Part shown: positions 59,959-64,000 of the stretch, piece by piece
Position numbering within the stretch: the stretch's first letter is position 1
Layout: every line of letters begins with the position of its first letter
Source of the DNA: Eucalyptus grandis
Taxonomy: Eukaryota > Streptophyta > Magnoliopsida > Myrtales > Myrtaceae
Length of the DNA: 64,000 nucleotides
NCBI RefSeq assembly: GCF_016545825.1
Contig: NC_052614.1
Coordinates: 23,206,559-23,270,558 of the forward strand
Direction of reading: 5' to 3'
Translations under genes and position numbers: made by a program
Notes under the pieces: model-generated
The model's database searches: none
Told to the model about the DNA's origin: nothing
The model's input: only the letters and a program-made list of their open reading frames with translations

Positions 59959-61195
59959 GTCCTTTCTAAGAGCAGCACGCTCTTCAATCCCCTCTTTCTC
60001 TACGTCTCCATCCTCTACGTTCCATATCCGTTTTGCTGTTTGTGGAACGGAAGAGGCCAAACCTTCGTGTCTGTTCCTCTTCCCCTCTCTGCAAGGCCAA
60101 ACCTTGCAGTGCTGGCGATTGTATATCTTCCCTTCAAGAGTCAATACAGGTGCTCTCCCCATACCTTGAAGAATCCTCCATCCACGTATGCACAAACAAC
60201 CCAAGTCATAGAGGGGGCAAAATCAGACAAAAACAAAAGAAAGGAACATGCCTATTTCTTTGACCCACTTGGGAACCGGATCGATCCAGTTCTAAGATCA
60301 GGTGAGCCGGTTCTCAATTTCAAGAATGAGGAACTGAAAACCGGCCCCTTTAGTTCGGTTCCCAAGCCTATTGGGAACCGACCCATCCGTGGACTAATCA
60401 CCTCCTTATGTTATCTACTACTTGTGATCCTGGACTGGAGTCCTACAAGAAATTAACCGGTACAAGTCAATGACGTCTAAGAGTTAGCATATCAAATCTG
60501 GTATGTTGGTTTTGTATAGATTTATAAATACAAAAAACTTGCATAAATTAAGGGAGAGTCTACTGTACTTTGTGGGCATCATGCCATTACATGTAGTTGG
60601 ATCACAAGTAGTGGGCTTGCTCGAGGCAAGTTTTATTTTTCGCCTTTCTGCCTTGTCAAATACTATGACGCACGTAATTTGTTCTTTAATTTTAAACAAT
60701 TAACAAAATTAAAACTTTCGTAATATATGAATGTCAACACGTCGATTAGTGTTATAGATTTTGAACAATTGTTTAAATTTTGGCGAGTAAAGGTGGAAAA
60801 ATACTCAACTCCAGTTTACAGGTTGTCCTCTTGCATGCGCGAAAGCGGCCTTTTTTGGGTTACATGAGAGCAAACCTCTTTTGCTGACTTCTACCGTGGT
60901 GGTTCAGCTTCAGGCTTCCGTTTCTGGAAAATTGATCTCTTTTTTCCCGGGCCAATCAAAACAACAGGCATTTACTCCGCTGCAGATCACATTTATATTG
61001 TTTTCATTAGGAATTGGGGCATAATCAAGGAATGGATACTGGACTCATCTCTCTGTCGGCACTTCTTTACAGACCCTCCTATATGGTGCCGGTGAACGGG
61101 GACAGAATTGTTGTGAAGTAAGGTTGTCATTTTGCAGATAGAGATTGTATTCCCTTCTTCTTACACAATATCATGGGCTGGCCCAACTCCAACCA
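57950..61195. other. Intergenic, promoter of the FRIGIDA-like gene and repeats
   Basis: Bases 57950-58280 are the leader and core promoter of the minus-strand gene, with a possible TATA (ATATATAC) near 58275. Beyond this I see no gene. A (CT)n run lies at about 59932-59956. Text rich in GAACCGG / CCGGTTC at about 60270-60470 resembles that near 29.4 and 49.6 kb. Overlapping frames of 118-186 codons at 58560-58916 and 59800-60456 show no domain and are not called. Confidence 0.45.
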
Positions 61196-61199
61196 AGCT

Positions 61200-62240
61200 T
61201 TGAAGAGTACTTGCATCGGGTCCGTGTAATGAAGGATGGATGCCATGGGGTTTTTGTGAGATCAGTGGGTATGGGTCGGATTTAGATAAACGTTTTATTG
61301 AATTATGATGTTAAAAATAGACTTGGAAAGTTTCCTTTACTTACTTTTGTTATTCACAAGCTCAAGTTCGGCAATTAAGGCTAGCAAATTTGGCACTAGC
61401 AAAGGTAATAAAATAAGTAAATTTCCTAGTCTTGTATAGAAGAGCCAAAATTACATAAGAATAATTTGGTGGAAATGAGTATCTGACTAATTGAAGAGTA
61501 ATTGCATTGAGTCCATGTAATGAAGGATGGATCCCATGGGGTTTTTGTGAGACCAGTGGGTATGGGTCAGATTTAGATAAACTTTTTTATTGAATTATGA
61601 TGTTAAAAATAGACTTGGAAAGATTCATTTACTTACTATTGTTATTCACATCAATTCTAAATATAGATACTTCGACTCAACTCAGACTTACATACATTTC
61701 ATTGTGTGTCGAACCATAGGGCATAGTCCCATCATTTCAATATAAATTGCTTGATAAAGTGTGTTAATATTGAAGTAGTTCATAGCATTAAAGATGGGGT
61801 CAAGTTCTTGAAGGACTTAAATAGTAGTAAGCTCAGGTTTGGCAATTAAGGCTAGCAAATTTGGCACTAGCAAAGGTAGTAATATCAGTAAATTTCCTTT
61901 ACTTACTTTTGTTATTCACATCAATTCTGAATATAGATACTTTGACTCGGCTCGGATTTACACACATTTTATTGCGCGTCGAACCATAGGACACAGCCCC
62001 ATCATTTCAGTATAAATTGCTTGATAAAGTGTGTTAATATTGAAGTAGTTCATAGCATTAAAGATGGGGTCAAGTTCTTGAAGGACTTGAATAGTAGTAA
62101 GCTCACGTTCGGCAATTAAGGCTAGCAAATTTGACACTGGCAAAGGTATTAAAATCAGTAAATTTCCTAGTCTTATACGGAAGAGCCAAAATTACATAAG
62201 AATAACTTGGTGCAAATGAGTATCCGACTCATTAATCTAA
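61200..62240. repeat. Complex tandem duplication (units of about 270-290 bp)
   Basis: GAAGAGTACTTGCAT ... GTGTAATGAAGGATGGATGC ... GATTTAGATAAACGTTTT ... at 61202 recurs 291 bases later at 61493. A second overlapping unit starting GTTATTCACATCAATTCT at about 61640 recurs about 271 bases later at 61911, and the GGCAATTAAGGCTAGCAAAT segment occurs three times (about 61371, 61841, 62112). On the minus strand one unit is open for 61 codons (LLALIAERELTTIQVLQELD), but other copies contain stops. No known domain. Confidence 0.85.
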
Positions 62241-62342
62241 CGTGTATTCTGATATTTTAAGAAGGGTTTGGCTGACATGAACTCTCATTGACTATGCTTT
62301 AAATTCCTTGAATTGCAGAGGAAGGAGATGATGAGGTGATGC

Positions 62343-62474
62343 GTACAAGCAAAGATCACTTGCGAAGAGTAGGACTCTAAAGCCTACGACACACATGGAA
62401 TCAAGGGTAACTCTTTAATAAAGAGCATCTTTATTTTTAAGTTCAGCAAATTAGTAAGTGATCTTTGCTTGTAC
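62343..62474. repeat. 19-bp perfect inverted repeat (hairpin)
   Basis: GTACAAGCAAAGATCACTT at 62343-62361 is exactly repeated in inverse at 62456-62474, with a 94-base spacer. The sequence AAGTTCAGCAAATTAGTA next to the right arm also occurs directly repeated about 75 bases further on. Confidence 0.85.
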
Positions 62475-62539
62475 AACTCTTCATATCCTAGATAACAAGG
62501 CGCCGTCTCATTAAGTTCAGCAAATTAGTATCTTTATTT

Positions 62540-63290
62540 CGTGCCAACTACATTTTCAGTTTGCTCAGACTAGCCTTTTAATTACCATTTGAGGGTTTTT
62601 GGAGGGAGATTCTCGAAGAAGATTGTTTTAAAATAGAAAGAGTTGCGTGTCATTTGCCAAAAAAGTGCACTGTAACATTAAAAAGGCCAATTAGACAGAT
62701 TATAATATTCTTTTGACTTCAATAACCCATGATGATTTTAAGATTTTTTCTTTTGGTCTGCTATTTTAAGACTTGATTGTGCTTGCAGAGTCGGAATTCG
62801 ATCGATATACATTGTCAAAAGAGTAGATCGATCGATGGTCAAAACGTTGGAAGAAGGCCTTTAATTAACAAAAATCGAAATGCCGTGGGCCTTAATTTAC
62901 GAACCAACACAAAAGTTGAGGACTGATTTGCAAGTAAAGGAAGATGCGAATATGGGATTCGCAGGTCGTCGTAGTCGTGTAGTGTTCCCCACCATGTGTT
63001 CCTCTTCTCATGAAGGCCACAACTTTGCTTCGTCAATTATAACTATGCAAGCATGAGACAAAGCATCAAGAAAGATGTCGATTCCAATTCCAAGCTCACA
63101 ATAAGAAGATTTCATGCTTTTTCCTATCACTAAAATCCTACTAATTCCCTTTCAGATTTGTAATTTTCAGGGGTCCTCGAGCTGTGGGATGGAATATTCT
63201 AACCCGTCCTATCCAATGTCAAGCGGCACAATACTAGAGACGATTCCGTGAACCCAATAATCTTATTTCACCCCTTGCCCTCTGCGTTTG
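62540..63290. other. Intergenic upstream of the GDSL fragment
   Basis: No gene seen; a minus frame at 62839-63036 (65 codons) is not recognisable. Confidence 0.4.
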
Positions 63291-63296
63291 GCGGAG

Positions 63297-63303
63297 TATA
63301 AAA
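63297..63303 (+). promoter_or_regulatory. TATA box of the GDSL lipase gene
   Basis: GGAGTATAAAACAG lies about 90 bases upstream of the ATG at 63387, a normal core-promoter position. Confidence 0.6.
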
Positions 63304-63386
63304 CAGATCATGGAAAGCAGCCATAAGACACATCTCCACAAGAACAGCGTAAACATCACTTGCTTTTGTTTGAGTTAGAAAGAACG

Positions 63387-63716
63387 ATGGCATTAGTGAA
63401 AATGCTCAGCATTTTGGGACTGCTGGTTTCGGGATTGGCACTAACCCAAAGGCACTTGGTGTCTGGCAGTTCGTTTAACTGCAACTTTCCTGCTATCTAC
63501 AACTTCGGGGATTCAAACTCGGACACTGGAGGCCGCTCCACTGCACTTACACAAATTCCACCAACCTGGGCAATCCGCCCAAGAGATTATCCAATGGGCA
63601 TGTATGTCATCCTTGATTTTATAAGTGAGACTTCTAGCAGACTATTTGAAAGATTCGAGTCATCGGTTTCTTTAGAGCAGAATGGATCCCACGAACATGC
63701 ACCGAAGGAAACTTAA
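63387..63716 (+). pseudogene. GDSL esterase/lipase, N-terminal part only
   Basis: From the ATG at 63387 the frame gives a signal peptide (MALVKMLSILGLLVSGLALT), then NCNFPAIYNFGDSNSDTGG, the family's block I with the nucleophile Ser in GDS (residues 41-43). Instead of the expected continuation (a short glycine/phenylalanine-rich loop, then a GRxxDGRLxxDFI block), the sequence reads a scrambled, shorter stretch before YVILDFISE. It then diverges into unrelated residues and stops after 109 codons. Family members are about 350-390 residues with five exons; blocks II, III and V are not seen before the window ends. A working TATA box remains. It is most likely a truncated or decayed copy, possibly one of a tandem array continuing to the right. 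Confidence 0.7.
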
Positions 63717-64000
63717 CTATTATATTGAAATTAGACTTGATTATGAGCGGGAAGCGTCAGATATCAGGGCTTGAACTTCTTGTTCTAGCCTCCCCGTGAT
63801 TAAGAAATTGTGAAGAAATTCTCATGTTTGGACAAGCCTAATTAGTCGTTCGGACCGAAGAACAAATTACTTTGTCAAAAGTAAACGCACCCATGGCCGT
63901 GGTTTGTCATGCTTATGATGAATTGACCAAACACGCCTCGTAAACTACGGTGGCCACAACCCCTATCAAACCCATGACCACTCCCGAGGCTTACAAGCCA
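63717..64000. other. Right edge, nothing recognised
   Basis: No open frame of note and no GDSL blocks in the last 284 bases. Confidence 0.4.

Noticed and set aside
59800..60456. Overlapping frames of 134 and 186 codons on both strands
   Set aside because: Driven by a CT repeat and GAACCGG-type repeat text; no domain.
1..64000. CRISPR arrays, operons, prophage or integrated virus
   Set aside because: None seen; spliced genes and plant transposons explain the structure. Repeats found are tandem or dispersed without regular spacers.

Overview
The window is nuclear DNA of a flowering plant, almost certainly a eudicot. It has spliced genes with GT..AG introns, AT-rich intergenic DNA full of decayed transposable elements, plant-only protein families (FRIGIDA-like, S1-type self-incompatibility homologue, DnaJ-DUF3444, fused DQD/SDH, GDSL lipase, CNL-type NLR, DOG1) and a nuclear tRNA-Ala gene. 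A woody species, perhaps Myrtales, is only a guess.

Layout, left to right. (1) 1-265: frameshifted end of an NLR disease-resistance gene on the minus strand, running off the left edge. (2) 1905-3370: two-coding-exon ribosomal L18p/L5e-family gene (minus) with a leader intron and a uORF. (3) 5740-9300: DnaJ/DUF3444 protein (minus), one coding exon, about 1-kb leader intron. (4) 9300-22270: transposon-rich tract with a SINE, dispersed repeats, a broken LINE (about 13.6-18.2 kb) abutting a deleted Copia element (18.23-19.38 kb) and a Harbinger-like element (20.0-20.8 kb). (5) 22272: tRNA-Ala(UGC). (6) 22886-27457: ten-exon gene of the DQD/SDH family (minus), whose active-site residues point to quinate rather than shikimate metabolism. 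(7) 27.7-33.0 kb: repeats, no convincing gene. (8) 33089-38893: six-exon gene encoding two FRIGIDA domains in tandem (minus). (9) 39.1-50.8 kb: intergenic, with a Copia element bounded by a 5-bp target duplication, a DOG1-family pseudogene and long repeats. (10) 50806-52251: S1-type secreted-protein gene split by a 1017-bp Harbinger-like insertion whose removal restores one clean frame. (11) 54313-57949: second FRIGIDA-like gene (minus), with only the first part of the domain recognisable. (12) 58-63.3 kb: intergenic, with complex tandem repeats at 61.2-62.2 kb. (13) 63387-63716: 5' end of a GDSL lipase gene, degenerate.

The genes form no operon or obvious functional cluster. The two FRIGIDA-like genes, in the same orientation about 15 kb apart, look like an old local duplication. 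I found no convincing new multi-gene system. The observations I consider most worth checking are the DQD/SDH gene with quinate-dehydrogenase-type substitutions and a lost dehydratase histidine, the internally duplicated FRIGIDA gene, and the cleanly interrupted S1-family gene. Exon coordinates were derived by hand from splice signals and frame continuity and have not been checked against transcripts.
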